The notes under the pieces were generated by a model, which searched no databases, was not told the DNA's origin, and was given only the letters and a program-made list of their open reading frames with translations. Source: Chloroflexota bacterium (GTDB lineage: Bacteria; Chloroflexota; Anaerolineae; Anaerolineales; Villigracilaceae). Taken from it: a stretch of 64,000 nucleotides of DNA. Of this stretch, positions 1 through 9,885 are shown piece by piece. The stretch is from the NCBI GenBank assembly GCA_013388855.1, contig JACAEM010000016.1, positions 186,001 through 250,000 of the forward strand. Reading direction: 5' to 3'. Every line of letters starts with the position of its first letter. The first letter of the stretch is position 1. The position numbers were made by a program, and so were the translations under genes.

Positions 1-125
1 TTCAACGCCAGGGCATGACGTGTGCCGCCGTCCGCACAAAGGATGAGGTCTCCGTCACGCAAAAGGGCGCGGGCTTTGTCGGGGTCGGGCAGGTTGCCAT
101 TCGCAAAGATGACGATTCTTTGCAA
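1..125 (-). CDS. Thiamine pyrophosphokinase, N-terminal part (gene runs off the left edge)
   Basis: The minus-strand reading begins MQRIVIFANG and continues with a LPDPDKARALLRDGD segment and then CADGGTRHAL. This is the N-terminal nucleotide-binding signature of thiamine pyrophosphokinase, which converts thiamine to thiamine diphosphate with ATP in the cytoplasm. I chose a TTG start at 125 because GGAGG lies 8 nt upstream and the resulting N-terminus matches the family length. An in-frame ATG at 185 would add a proline-rich extension (HPPPPED) with no ribosome site. Only about 41 residues are in the window, so the catalytic C-terminal half cannot be checked. Confidence 0.75.
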   Translation of the reverse strand, partial: MQRIVIFANGNLPDPDKARALLRDGDLILCADGGTRHALAL

Positions 126-311
126 AGAAAAATCCTCCGGCGGCGGAGGATGGTAAACGACACAATATTTTCCCTCCGCCAGCATGATCTGGATCAGGTA
201 ATTCGGGTTGAGCGCGGCTCGCTCCTCTCAGTCCCGCATCGCAGGACACCCCGTTCGATTGTGATATTTATCCTACTGCTTTAATGGCTACCTGTCAATT
301 CAAAAATACAG

Positions 312-347
312 GATTGCTTCGTAACGCCTCAGGCGCCGCTCGCAATG
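312..347. repeat. Short palindromic (REP-like) intergenic element, copy 1
   Basis: On the minus strand the element is framed by TTGCGAG and AAGCAATC with a GC-rich centre (cgcc-tca-ggcg). The same frame and hairpin plan occur at 23647-23685. It sits between the thiamine pyrophosphokinase gene and the end of the alpha/beta hydrolase gene at 352. Confidence 0.55.
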
Positions 348-351
348 GCTG

Positions 352-1152
352 TCAGCGCACCCGACGTTTCCACTCCTCCTTCATCTGAAGCTCGCTTGGG
401 CTTACACCCGAATCCAGAGCCAGGAAATCTGTCAACAGACGGTTGAACTTGATGGTTTCATCGATCATCGGGAAATGCCCGGAGTTTTCAAGGAAAACCG
501 GGTGTGTCATCGAGGAAAGGGACGAAGTGTCCGCCGGCGGGGAGATTGCCTGGTCCTTTTCACCGTAGACGAGCAAACAGGGGATGGGCGTGCTCAGGTT
601 GCGGAAGGAATTATATAAATTATCCGCCTGCAAACCGACCATGGAAGCAGTAATCGCTTTCGGGTCCGCTTTGCTGGAGTCGGACAGGGCGGTGTTCGCC
701 TCCGGGGTACGGCTGGACAGCCAATCGGTCAGTTCGACCGGAGAGGGCGCGTCCCCTTTTAGCCGGGGACTTACCGCCTCATAGCTCAGGGGACAATTGA
801 CCGCCATTAAACGATCGACGCGTCCCACATTCTGCGGGAGCGAGGCGAATTTCATCCCGACGAGCGCTCCCAGCCCGTGCGTGACAAGTGCAATTTTACC
901 GATCCCCATCTCGTTCAGGAAACGGTCAAGCAATGCCGATTGTTGCTCGAGCGAGTATCCCAGAATGTTATGAGCGGTATCTCCAAATCCCCACAGATCG
1001 AGCGCATAGGCGCGATAGGAGGTCGAGGCGACCTGCATGGAGGCAATCCAGTATTTCCATGAGCCGACCCAGCCGTGCAGGAAGATGACGGGACGACCGC
1101 GTCCCAGCACCTCGTAATGCACGATGGAACCTTCAAGAAGAATGGCGCTCAA
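352..1152 (-). CDS. Alpha/beta-hydrolase fold protein lacking the nucleophile serine
   Basis: 266 residues with an alpha/beta-hydrolase fold: oxyanion-type HGWVGSW near residue 26, nucleophile elbow at 91-95, acid Asp200 in YGEKD and His226 in SGHFPM. The elbow reads THGLG where the paralogue at 13030-13881 reads GHSMG; the two align without gaps from residue 1 to 95, so position 93 is Gly in place of Ser. Hydrolase activity by the usual mechanism is therefore not expected, although Asp and His remain. The TTG start is supported by that N-terminal alignment. It follows the receiver gene by 3 nt and is the last gene of the ten-gene operon. It may be a ligand-binding pseudoenzyme; its function is unknown. 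Confidence 0.85.
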   Translation of the reverse strand: MSAILLEGSIVHYEVLGRGRPVIFLHGWVGSWKYWIASMQVASTSYRAYALDLWGFGDTAHNILGYSLEQQSALLDRFLNEMGIGKIALVTHGLGALVGMKFASLPQNVGRVDRLMAVNCPLSYEAVSPRLKGDAPSPVELTDWLSSRTPEANTALSDSSKADPKAITASMVGLQADNLYNSFRNLSTPIPCLLVYGEKDQAISPPADTSSLSSMTHPVFLENSGHFPMIDETIKFNRLLTDFLALDSGVSPSELQMKEEWKRRVR

Positions 1153-1155
1153 AAG

Positions 1156-1530
1156 TTATTTCCCAAATTTTGCAAGTATGGCTTTCACACGCGTAGTCAA
1201 TTGGTCGGGCGCGAACGGCTTGAGTAAATATTCCTCGGCGCCCGCGTCCAATCCCTGCTGAATCTCACTCTCCTGCCCTTTGGCGGAGAGAAACACCACA
1301 GGGATATCCTTCAAGTCAGGGTTGGCTTTCATCGCCCTGCAGGCTTCATAGCCGGTCATGCGAGGCATACGGACATCCATGAGGATGAGATCGGGGTTCA
1401 CCTTGGGCGCAAGGTCAACAGCCTCCTCCCCATTGCTGGCGGTAAATACCTCGTATCCTGCAAAGCGCAGGGTGAATGCCACTAAATCCCGGATATCTCT
1501 TTCGTCTTCTGCAATCAAGATCTTTGCCAT
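1156..1530 (-). CDS. Receiver-only response regulator (CheY-like)
   Basis: 124 residues starting MAKILIAEDE, a single receiver domain with the acidic pocket EDE, phospho-acceptor Asp in LILMDVRMP and the conserved Lys in LLKPF. There is no output domain, so it should act by protein contact or phosphotransfer. The ATG at 1530 follows GAGGAA and gives the normal family N-terminus; an upstream in-frame start at 1587 would overlap the kinase gene and add a non-homologous tail. It begins 7 nt after the giant kinase gene ends, so it is the most obvious phosphorylation partner of that kinase. Confidence 0.9.
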   Translation of the reverse strand: MAKILIAEDERDIRDLVAFTLRFAGYEVFTASNGEEAVDLAPKVNPDLILMDVRMPRMTGYEACRAMKANPDLKDIPVVFLSAKGQESEIQQGLDAGAEEYLLKPFAPDQLTTRVKAILAKFGK

Positions 1531-1537
1531 TGATTCC

Positions 1538-4500
1538 TCATTTTGATTCGTAGGTGGGCAGTGTAAACGAGAATGTACTGCCTTCACCCGGGATGCCGCT
1601 GCTCTTCATCCAGATGCGTCCCTTGTGCATTTCGACAATTTGTTTGACGATGGACAAGCCCAGCCCGGTTCCCGGCGTCGCCAGCACCAGCGGATGTTCG
1701 CCGCGATAGAACCGTTCGAATACGCGTTCCTGGTCTTCAAGCGGGATGCCTACGCCATTATCCTTTACATCCACCTGCACCTCATGACCGCCGTTCAAGG
1801 GTTGAATGCGCACCGTGATGGTCCCATTTTCGGGGGTGTAATGATACGCATTGAAAACCAGGTTTCCCAGAATCTGGCGGACTCGTTCCATATCGCCATA
1901 GACAGCCGGCAATTTCCTCGGCGCATCGAGGGAAAGCGCCATGGGCTTGTTTTCTTCCTGCGAACGACGCAGGACATCTTCGATAACATCCTCGGCAACC
2001 TCGCGCAGATCAAGCGCTTGCGGCGACAGGGTCACGCGTCCCGATTCGATGCGGGAAATGTCCAGCAGATCATTCACGAGGATATTAAGCCGCTCTGTGT
2101 TGTTCTTGACAATATTCAGGAAATGCGCCTGATTCTCGTTGACCGCGCCCGCGGCGCCCATGAGCAGGACATCCACATACCCGCGGATGGAAGTCATCGG
2201 TGTCCGGAGTTCGTGACTCACGGTCGCGACAAACTCGGACTTCAAACGGTCCACCTCGACTTCATGGGTAATATCGCGGAAAATGGACACCGTGCCCAAG
2301 AAATCGCTCTGCAGGATGACCGGCGCAAGGTGCACCAAAACGATGCGCCCGTTCTCCAGATCGATCTGTTCTGCAAAGGTATCGCCCTGTTGATAGGCGC
2401 CGGGCGCGTCAGACCAATCGCGGATGGCTTGCATCCACGGACCCGCTGACTTCCCGAATAAACCGCCAAACACTTCGAGAGATTGACCGATGACGCGGCT
2501 TGCCTCCAAATTCAGGATCTGCTCGGCAGAACGGTTCATGAATGAAATACGGTTGTTCGAGCCGGTGACCAGTACACCGTCTGCCACAGCCTCGAGGATG
2601 GCTTGCGACCGGCTGGCATCCTCCTGTTCGCGACGGAGCATGCTTCCCAACCGTTCCGCCTGGTCGCGGATCAATTCATACAAATGTGCGTTATTGATCG
2701 CCACCGCAACCTGCCCGGCAATGGCTTTGACCATGTTCAACAATTCCGAGCTGAAGAAGCCCGTTTTGCGATGGAAAACCATCAGCACACCAATCACGTC
2801 CTCCGCCACCAACAAAGGCATCGCAATGGCGCTGCGGTGCTCACGGGAGGAGGAGGCTGTTTTGACCCAGCGGAAGTCCTTGTTCAGGTCATCAATCAAC
2901 ACCGCCTCACGGTGTTCCACCACCCAGCCTGCCAGTCCCTCCCCGATTTTGAGCGTGAAGCCGCGTCCATCGCCGCTCACCTTGTCGGAAAGATAACCAT
3001 AGCCCGCACGGTAATGCAGAAGGTTATCTTCCACATTCAACAGCATGATCGTTCCCTGTTCCGCCCCAATGGCATCGTTGAGCAGGGAGAGTGTCCGGTT
3101 TAGAGCTCGGTCAAGGTCGAGACTTGAGGAAACTTCCGTGAGAATTCTCAACAAGGTCTCAGTATTCTGTTGTTCGCGCTGCAACTGCGCCGTGCGTTCG
3201 ATAACACGCTGTTCCAGTTCGCGTGCCAGGCGTTGGGTTTCGTTGAACAGGCGTCCATTCTGGATTGCCACAACCGCCTGATTCGCCAGTGTACTGAGTA
3301 TCTGCAGGTCATCCTCGCCGTACACATTGGGCTGATAACTTTGCGCCGACAGCATGCCGATCGTTCTGCCGCCCAGGGTCATTGGCACAGCCAGGATTGA
3401 AAGCGGCGTATCCGATCTGCCGTAAGTCACGCCACCCATCGCGTCCACGGTATCAGCACCGTGCAACAGCAAAGGCTCTCCTGTTTCGATCACGCGCCCG
3501 CTCAAGCCCTCGCCGCGCGGGATGCGGGTTACCGGGGAACGTTTCTCGCCGTCCACAAGATAAACACCCTCGATTTCGTCCGTTTCCTCATCCAACAGGC
3601 TGATCACAAAAGATTCTACAGGCATCAACTTCTTGGCGGCTTGATGCACGGCAATATAGACCTGCTCCGGGTCGAGGTTTGCGCCTACCTGATAACTCGC
3701 CTGGTTCAGGATCGAGAACCGGGAAGCCGTCAACAGTGTGGATTGATACAAGCGCGCATTTTCCAGCGCTATGGATGCCTGGTTCGTCAATGTACGCGCC
3801 AGCTCGATCTCCGTCAAACTGAAGCGGACCGTTTCGTTCTGGTGGATGAAGACCAGCGCCCGCAGGCTGGATCCGCTTACGAGAGGTAGCACAAGCAGAG
3901 ATCTTGTCGTCTCTCCCAGAAAACTTCCCAGCGATGCCAGGTCGGCCTCGGCATTGACGGCATCTGTTGCGAAAACGCCCAAAGATTCTTGTAACCGATG
4001 GAAGAGAGGCGAATCCGGCAGTTTACTCGGAAGTCTTTCCCTGCCGGCAGGGACGACATATTTCCATATCGCGTCCCCGCGCTCGAACATGACAACCGAA
4101 ACACGGGGAGCGTTCAACGCATCCATTAATTCCTTCGCGGTCAATTGAAGGATCTTGTCCTCTTCAAGAAGCCCGCTCAAGGCAGAGGAGAAGCGGTTGA
4201 GCAGAGCAAGGCGCTGAGATCGTTGATCCAGCTCGGTGGCGCGTCCAATGCTCTCCTCGTACAAGCGGGCATTATCCAAAGCCACCGCTGCCTGGCTCGC
4301 AAATGTCGTCCCAACCTGGACATGTTCGCGGGAATAAAAATGTGCCTGCCACTTCTCCAAAGCCAGAACGCCGATGACTTCATTCTTGGAAATCAGAGGC
4401 AGACCGAGCCAGGAAAGACGCGGAGCCTCCAGCGGCGGGAAGCGCGGGTCCTGCCGGACATCTCCCACTAAAATCCCCTGCCCGGTACGGATCATCTCCT

Positions 4501-7500
4501 TGAACAACATGCTGTCTTCCATGGCGATTGTCAGACCGAGTCGGCGTTCCGTATCCGGGAAACCGCGCGCCGCCGCCACCGTGAGCCTGTCTTTCTCCCT
4601 CAACCACAAAGTGGCAGTGTCGTAGGGTATTACCGGATCAAGCTGATCCAACAGGGACGAGACCAATTCCTCGCTTTTCAAGCTTGCAGTGAGTGTGGTG
4701 GACGCATTAGTCAACGCCTCCAACTGGGCAGCGCGTTCCTGGGTCGTCTTGACCAATCGTACATTCTGCAAGGATAACCCGACCTGCTGCGCCAGAGAAA
4801 GGAGCAGAGTCTCATCCTCGGGGGTGAACGCCCCGGGAGTATTGAAATTATCCAGTACCAGCACGCCCACCGATTGCTCCCCCGACTGGATCGGGATTAA
4901 CAAACTTGAAACCGGAAGACGTCCGCCTGTCGCCTGACGATAGAGCAACAGTCCCTCGGTCGAGAAAACATAATCGCGCGTGAATTGGATTTCATCCATG
5001 CGAAGGGGATGTTTGGTCTCGAAGACCTGCCCAGGCAGAGATTCGCCCAGACGGTAACTAATCCGCTTCATCGTCTCGTTATCGGCATAGCCGGAGACAG
5101 CCTGAGGGGCAAGGTGCCCCATCTGCTCATCCCAGAGCAACACTACACCGGCGTGAGCCGATTGCAAAGCGCGCCGCGAGCTCTCGAGCAGGGCGCGGAC
5201 AATTCGATCTGCATCCAGGCCGCGCAACTGGCGGCTGAAATCGAGCAGGAGATTCACCTCCTGCAGGCGGCGGCGCGTTTCATTGAGCAAAGAAATATTC
5301 TGAAGAATAACCGATGTCTGACGCCCAATCTGGTGATAGACCTGCAAATCCTCGCTCGTGAACGCCGGCATGGGTTCCGGGCTGACCGCCAGCATCGCGG
5401 CAATCGTCTTTTTCTCGATCTTGATGGGCAGGCAGATCAACGACTTGGCGCGCAACGCCGTCAGGAGCGGAGTTTCACGCCACTCAAGATTTTCATCGAG
5501 GCTCGAGATCAGGATGGCCTCGCCGCTCTGCAAACAAGCCCGAAGTGGATTCCGTTGCCCGAACAATGCCTCCGGGCTGGTGGCACGCGGCACATTCCCG
5601 AGGATATTCGTCAACCTGGGGCCTTCCGCGCCCATCTCGCCGATCAATGCCACGGACATGCCAAGCTGGGTCAACGTTTCGCGTCCCAACGCCTGCAACG
5701 CCGAAGAAGCATCCAACTGGCGGCTGACAGACTCGGTGATTGCCAGCCCCGCACGGACGCGCTGCGCCCGCTGGTCGAGATTATGGATGGCAATGGTCTG
5801 ATCCAAATCTTTACGGAGCAGGACAGGCAGGTCGTTCTGCGTCAACTTAATCAGACGTTGCTGCCTCTCCAACCCCGAAGAAAGCGCCTCTGCTCTTTCA
5901 CGCAGCTCGGTAAATCGTTTGTGGTTCGTAATCGCAAGCGAAGCCTGTGCGGCAAAAATCTCCAATGTTTCTATGGTTGCCAGGTCGGGACGCATCCCAT
6001 CCCTGGGGTCATCGAGGCTGATCAACCCAAGCGGTTTTCCCTGAGTGTCGTAAAGCGGGACGACCAGAATATCATCCTTGTCCCACTGCCTGGGCGTTTC
6101 GGGTTTGCCATCCAACGCCAGGGTGACCATATGCACATCCGCTGGAATGATCGGGGCCTCATCCACCGGAATGAAATAGGAACGACTGATGCGAAACTTT
6201 GGCTTGAGCATCTGCTGGATGCTTGCATAGGATTGCTTGCGGGAAAGCAACTCCGCGAGCGTGTCGGGAGGAAAACCGACCCCAGTCACGCGGCGCAATA
6301 GATCGGTCTCCGGTTCATAGATGCTGATCAACACCGCCTGGAAGGTGGTTGATTCGCGGATACTGACCGCAATACTGCGAAGCATTTGATCGAGAGGTTG
6401 TTCGAAGTTCAACCCGTAACTGATCTCGGTGAGTTTGGTCAATGTATCTGCGCGGCGGCGCAGAAGTTCGGCGCGCTGACGCTGTTCCTGGTATCGCTGG
6501 ATGTTGCCAAGCGCCACAGAGGCCTGCGCGGCAAGGGATTGGGTCACTTCAAGCGAAGTCTGGTCGAAGAAATTCGCATGTTCCGAATGGAGGTGGATTA
6601 AGCCCTCCGTTTTGCCGCGGCTGATAATCGGGACTACCAGCGCAGACCGGACTCCGTCATGGATGGGATCCCATCCATCGGCGGCACAATCCGGGATTAT
6701 TTGCGGTTCTCCGGTCTCGATGACTCGCTGCTCAAGGGCAGAGAGGGTTTCAGGCAGGGGGCAGCCCAACGAAAGGGAAACAGGCAGCGGGTCGGAGGAG
6801 GCGCTCCTGTCAAGCAGAAGGACGGTGCCGCAATCGGCATGTGTCGTTTGCAGGCCCTCGTCGCGGACGATTTCCAGGAGAGCCTTTTTGTCGACCACCG
6901 AATTTAGCTCGCGGCTGACGCGGGCAATGGATGTCAATTGTTCGACACGGCGGTGAAGGTTTTCATCTGTTTGCGCGGCGCGCGCGGCATCGTCGATGGC
7001 TTTGGCAAGCTGCCCTGCAGCTGTGGAGACGATTTGCAGATCGTAACTGTTGAAGAACTCGGATTTGCGGCTCCCAAGCATGAGTTCGCCCAGGCTTCGA
7101 TCGCGCAAGACGAGCGGGACAACGATCGCCGATTCGACCTGGAGAGATGTCACCAACGGGCGATAGACCGGAAGAACTCGGCGGTCCGAACTGAGATGCC
7201 CGGACATGAACAGTTCCCGGCTTCCCGAAACGGTGAAACGGTATTGAGGGGAGTTCACATGAAGCCGGGCAAGCGAACTGGCGGCATCGGCGGTTGCGCC
7301 GACGACAGAATCGGAATGCAGGCGAAGTTCTCCCACTTTTTCGTCGAGGAGAAAAATGGCGGCGAGGTCGCTCTGGAAAAGCCGCGCCAGTTCTTGAACG
7401 GAGTCCTTGAGGATTTCATCGAGCGGTGTTGTAGAAATGGTCAGGCTTGCAATTTTGCGCAACGCGTCGGAACGCATGACGCGCTGCCTGGTGTTCTCAA

Positions 7501-8959
7501 CATCGAATGAATTTTGGAGGATGCCGGCGGCTTGATTCGCCACTGTGGCAATCAACCGCAATTCCACGTCGGAAAACTCGACCGCTGCCTGGCGGTGATT
7601 GGAAAGTTGGAGATAACCGACAAGATGGTCGCCAGAGACCATGGGAGAGAGAACGGACTCCCGTAAACTTGCTGCTTGGGCAAGGTTTTGCAAGCCAAGG
7701 TCATGCCAAACCGGATCGTTTGCCGCGTTGCGCGTTACCAATGGTCTTCGTTCGAGCAATATTTTTTCGGCAGGGCTGTCCGGTTGAATCGTTGTACGGT
7801 AGATTTCCACAATGTGAGACGGCAATCCCTGGAAGGGAATCTGTCCCTCGAGGGTACGTTTGTTCTCGTCATACAGCAAAAAGCCGAGGATATCAACCGT
7901 GAAGAGTGGGACAATGCTCTCTATCAACCGGCTGATGAGATTTTTATAATCCTGTGCAGAGCCAATTGCCTTGGCAAGATTTGCCAGACCGCTTAGTTCT
8001 GCGGAGCGAGTCTGTTCGTTCGCGTACAGAATGGCATTTCGCATGCTGAAAGCGGCTTGTGATGCGACCAGTTGAAGCAGGCTGTAATCCTGCTCCCCCA
8101 GCATACCCGACGAGAGGTGCCCGACTTCCAGAGTGCCGACCAGTTCATGGTCAGCCAAGAGCGGCAAGCCTAAATAGGACTGCACAGTAAAATTGCCGTT
8201 CATCTCCGGGATGGAGACATTCGGCATATGGGTGTCGGAGATAAGCAGGGGTTTTCGGCGTGTGACCAGCACGTTCGTCAATTCACCGAACTGCGAGTAA
8301 GGCGGACGGATCACTCGGGAGGAACCGGCTGTATCCAGCGTATAGGGTGTCAGCGTCTGGGTGAAGGGGTTCCACGTCTTTATCTCAAGGATATCCGCAG
8401 GGACGAGGTGAGAAACATTTAACAGGATCGCATAGATGGTGTCTTCGAGGTCGAGACTCGCCGACACGTCTCTGCCAAAATCAGTAATAATCTTCAAGAT
8501 GGACGAATCAGCCTGGGATTGGTCCAGATTCGTCGAAAGTTCAACATTTCTCATCGTAACGAGCATGAGAGGATAAGTACCAGGAACCGGATAGGAAGTC
8601 ACCTCAACCAACCGTCCGCCAACAGAGAGCCGCTTTTGTCCCTGACGAGCGCATAAATAGAGAAGATCCTCTGCAGGACGGGCATGTCGGACCACCCATT
8701 CCAGATCTGCGGGTTCATCACTGCTCAACCCAAACCATTCGCGGGCAAGGTTGTTCAGGTACTCAACCCGTCCACCAGCCTGTACGATCATGACAGCTTC
8801 ATTCAATTGTGAAACATCAGGGGGATTAAAAGAAACGTCTTGAGGGGCAGACAAGCCGTTACGAGGGGCGCGCCGGAACAAGGCAACCAAGAACACTGGC
8901 GCAAGCAGCACCATTGCCAGTACGATCAACCCGAGGCCTACTTCCAGCCCGGCAAACAT
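1538..8959 (-). CDS. Giant multi-GAF hybrid-input sensor histidine kinase
   Basis: 2473 residues. Order seen: one N-terminal membrane helix (about 7-29), a PAS-like segment (about 50-130), then about eleven consecutive GAF-type repeats (about 155-2070). Each repeat opens with a helix such as LTEVSSSLDLDRAL and ends with QAAVALxNARLY-like connectors. Then come a PAS domain (about 2095-2205), HisKA with phospho-acceptor His2249 in SHELRTP, and HATPase_c with an N box (GNLVFNA), DNGVGIP and GTGLGLS. The catalytic core looks intact. GAF domains bind small ligands or cofactors, but no chromophore cysteine was identified. It lies 14 nt after the receiver-GGDEF gene and 7 nt before a receiver-only gene. 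It is far longer than ordinary kinases; no frame break is visible. Confidence 0.93.
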   Translation of the reverse strand: MFAGLEVGLGLIVLAMVLLAPVFLVALFRRAPRNGLSAPQDVSFNPPDVSQLNEAVMIVQAGGRVEYLNNLAREWFGLSSDEPADLEWVVRHARPAEDLLYLCARQGQKRLSVGGRLVEVTSYPVPGTYPLMLVTMRNVELSTNLDQSQADSSILKIITDFGRDVSASLDLEDTIYAILLNVSHLVPADILEIKTWNPFTQTLTPYTLDTAGSSRVIRPPYSQFGELTNVLVTRRKPLLISDTHMPNVSIPEMNGNFTVQSYLGLPLLADHELVGTLEVGHLSSGMLGEQDYSLLQLVASQAAFSMRNAILYANEQTRSAELSGLANLAKAIGSAQDYKNLISRLIESIVPLFTVDILGFLLYDENKRTLEGQIPFQGLPSHIVEIYRTTIQPDSPAEKILLERRPLVTRNAANDPVWHDLGLQNLAQAASLRESVLSPMVSGDHLVGYLQLSNHRQAAVEFSDVELRLIATVANQAAGILQNSFDVENTRQRVMRSDALRKIASLTISTTPLDEILKDSVQELARLFQSDLAAIFLLDEKVGELRLHSDSVVGATADAASSLARLHVNSPQYRFTVSGSRELFMSGHLSSDRRVLPVYRPLVTSLQVESAIVVPLVLRDRSLGELMLGSRKSEFFNSYDLQIVSTAAGQLAKAIDDAARAAQTDENLHRRVEQLTSIARVSRELNSVVDKKALLEIVRDEGLQTTHADCGTVLLLDRSASSDPLPVSLSLGCPLPETLSALEQRVIETGEPQIIPDCAADGWDPIHDGVRSALVVPIISRGKTEGLIHLHSEHANFFDQTSLEVTQSLAAQASVALGNIQRYQEQRQRAELLRRRADTLTKLTEISYGLNFEQPLDQMLRSIAVSIRESTTFQAVLISIYEPETDLLRRVTGVGFPPDTLAELLSRKQSYASIQQMLKPKFRISRSYFIPVDEAPIIPADVHMVTLALDGKPETPRQWDKDDILVVPLYDTQGKPLGLISLDDPRDGMRPDLATIETLEIFAAQASLAITNHKRFTELRERAEALSSGLERQQRLIKLTQNDLPVLLRKDLDQTIAIHNLDQRAQRVRAGLAITESVSRQLDASSALQALGRETLTQLGMSVALIGEMGAEGPRLTNILGNVPRATSPEALFGQRNPLRACLQSGEAILISSLDENLEWRETPLLTALRAKSLICLPIKIEKKTIAAMLAVSPEPMPAFTSEDLQVYHQIGRQTSVILQNISLLNETRRRLQEVNLLLDFSRQLRGLDADRIVRALLESSRRALQSAHAGVVLLWDEQMGHLAPQAVSGYADNETMKRISYRLGESLPGQVFETKHPLRMDEIQFTRDYVFSTEGLLLYRQATGGRLPVSSLLIPIQSGEQSVGVLVLDNFNTPGAFTPEDETLLLSLAQQVGLSLQNVRLVKTTQERAAQLEALTNASTTLTASLKSEELVSSLLDQLDPVIPYDTATLWLREKDRLTVAAARGFPDTERRLGLTIAMEDSMLFKEMIRTGQGILVGDVRQDPRFPPLEAPRLSWLGLPLISKNEVIGVLALEKWQAHFYSREHVQVGTTFASQAAVALDNARLYEESIGRATELDQRSQRLALLNRFSSALSGLLEEDKILQLTAKELMDALNAPRVSVVMFERGDAIWKYVVPAGRERLPSKLPDSPLFHRLQESLGVFATDAVNAEADLASLGSFLGETTRSLLVLPLVSGSSLRALVFIHQNETVRFSLTEIELARTLTNQASIALENARLYQSTLLTASRFSILNQASYQVGANLDPEQVYIAVHQAAKKLMPVESFVISLLDEETDEIEGVYLVDGEKRSPVTRIPRGEGLSGRVIETGEPLLLHGADTVDAMGGVTYGRSDTPLSILAVPMTLGGRTIGMLSAQSYQPNVYGEDDLQILSTLANQAVVAIQNGRLFNETQRLARELEQRVIERTAQLQREQQNTETLLRILTEVSSSLDLDRALNRTLSLLNDAIGAEQGTIMLLNVEDNLLHYRAGYGYLSDKVSGDGRGFTLKIGEGLAGWVVEHREAVLIDDLNKDFRWVKTASSSREHRSAIAMPLLVAEDVIGVLMVFHRKTGFFSSELLNMVKAIAGQVAVAINNAHLYELIRDQAERLGSMLRREQEDASRSQAILEAVADGVLVTGSNNRISFMNRSAEQILNLEASRVIGQSLEVFGGLFGKSAGPWMQAIRDWSDAPGAYQQGDTFAEQIDLENGRIVLVHLAPVILQSDFLGTVSIFRDITHEVEVDRLKSEFVATVSHELRTPMTSIRGYVDVLLMGAAGAVNENQAHFLNIVKNNTERLNILVNDLLDISRIESGRVTLSPQALDLREVAEDVIEDVLRRSQEENKPMALSLDAPRKLPAVYGDMERVRQILGNLVFNAYHYTPENGTITVRIQPLNGGHEVQVDVKDNGVGIPLEDQERVFERFYRGEHPLVLATPGTGLGLSIVKQIVEMHKGRIWMKSSGIPGEGSTFSFTLPTYESK

Positions 8960-8973
8960 TCTCGTATAACACC

Positions 8974-9870
8974 TTACCCGCCAGCCGCGGTATCCTGGCG
9001 GCGGGCTTCCGCCGCAAGCTCAGTGATCTCGCGAATATCGGCGAAGGAATGCAGGCTGGGCGAAACCACGCCCACCGACATTGTCATGAAAGGAACCTTG
9101 ACCGTACCATCGCCTGAAGGCGCCTGGATGAATCCCTGCTGGCGGTCGATAAAGTTATAGTGGGTCTGCACCTCTTCGTCGAATCTCTCCTTGAGGCGCG
9201 CTTTCAACCCGGCGGCTTTTTCCTCTGTGGTGATGATGATGAAATTATCACCGCCTGCATGACCGATGAAGTCGGCTGTGGTGCCCAGTTCGTCCACCAC
9301 TTCACCGATCAACATGGCGGTGAAGCGAAGCACATCATCGCCCGCGACGAAACCGTACACGTCTTTAAACGGCTCGAAGTGGTTGACGCGCGCGTCGAGC
9401 AGCGCCCAGCCCTTCTCTCGGATGATGCGCCGCAACTGGTCCTCGATGAGCCGCCCGGCAGGAAGTCCGGAGCGGGGGTCGGTCAAACTTTCACGTTCGG
9501 AACGCCGGATGGCGCCTTGCACTCGCAGTTTGAGTTCTTCGATGTCGAACGGCTTGGTGATGTAATCATCCGCGCCCAGTTCGAGTCCCTGTAGTTTGTC
9601 ACTGCGTTCATCTTTCTGCGTGAGGAAAATAACAGGGATGTGACTGGTACGCATGTTGGTGCGCAAATTGCGGCACACCTCATAGCCGTCGATGTCCGGC
9701 AACATGATATCGAGCACGATCAGATGTGGCAGGTTTTGTTTTGTTTTCTCCAGCGCATCTGCACCGCGCACGGCGACATCGACATCGAATTCCATACCGC
9801 TGAAATAAATCTTCAGCATGTTTCCAATGTCGATATCGTCTTCCACTACCAACAGGCGGGCTTTTCCCAT
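8974..9870 (-). CDS. Response regulator: receiver domain plus degenerate GGDEF domain
   Basis: 298 residues. Residues 5-120 form a receiver domain (acidic pair EDD, phospho-Asp54 in IVLDIMLP, Lys106 in TKPFD). A GGDEF fold follows from LTDPRSGLP at about 129. The active-site signature reads GGDNF (206-210) instead of GGD/EEF, so the catalytic acidic residue is Asn and cyclic-di-GMP synthesis is doubtful. The ATG at 9870 follows GGAGG. Gaps of 15 and 14 nt separate it from the reductase-like gene and the giant kinase. It may be a phosphorylation-controlled effector or nucleotide sensor. Confidence 0.9.
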   Translation of the reverse strand: MGKARLLVVEDDIDIGNMLKIYFSGMEFDVDVAVRGADALEKTKQNLPHLIVLDIMLPDIDGYEVCRNLRTNMRTSHIPVIFLTQKDERSDKLQGLELGADDYITKPFDIEELKLRVQGAIRRSERESLTDPRSGLPAGRLIEDQLRRIIREKGWALLDARVNHFEPFKDVYGFVAGDDVLRFTAMLIGEVVDELGTTADFIGHAGGDNFIIITTEEKAAGLKARLKERFDEEVQTHYNFIDRQQGFIQAPSGDGTVKVPFMTMSVGVVSPSLHSFADIREITELAAEARRQDTAAGG

Positions 9871-9885
9871 AAGCAGCCTCCAAAG

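Noticed and set aside
55-249. 64-codon minus-strand open frame at the left edge
   Set aside because: A different frame gives clear thiamine pyrophosphokinase sequence over the same bases.
4985-6301. 438-codon + strand open frame opposite the giant kinase
   Set aside because: Antisense shadow; composition is Arg/Gln/His-rich without recognisable motifs.
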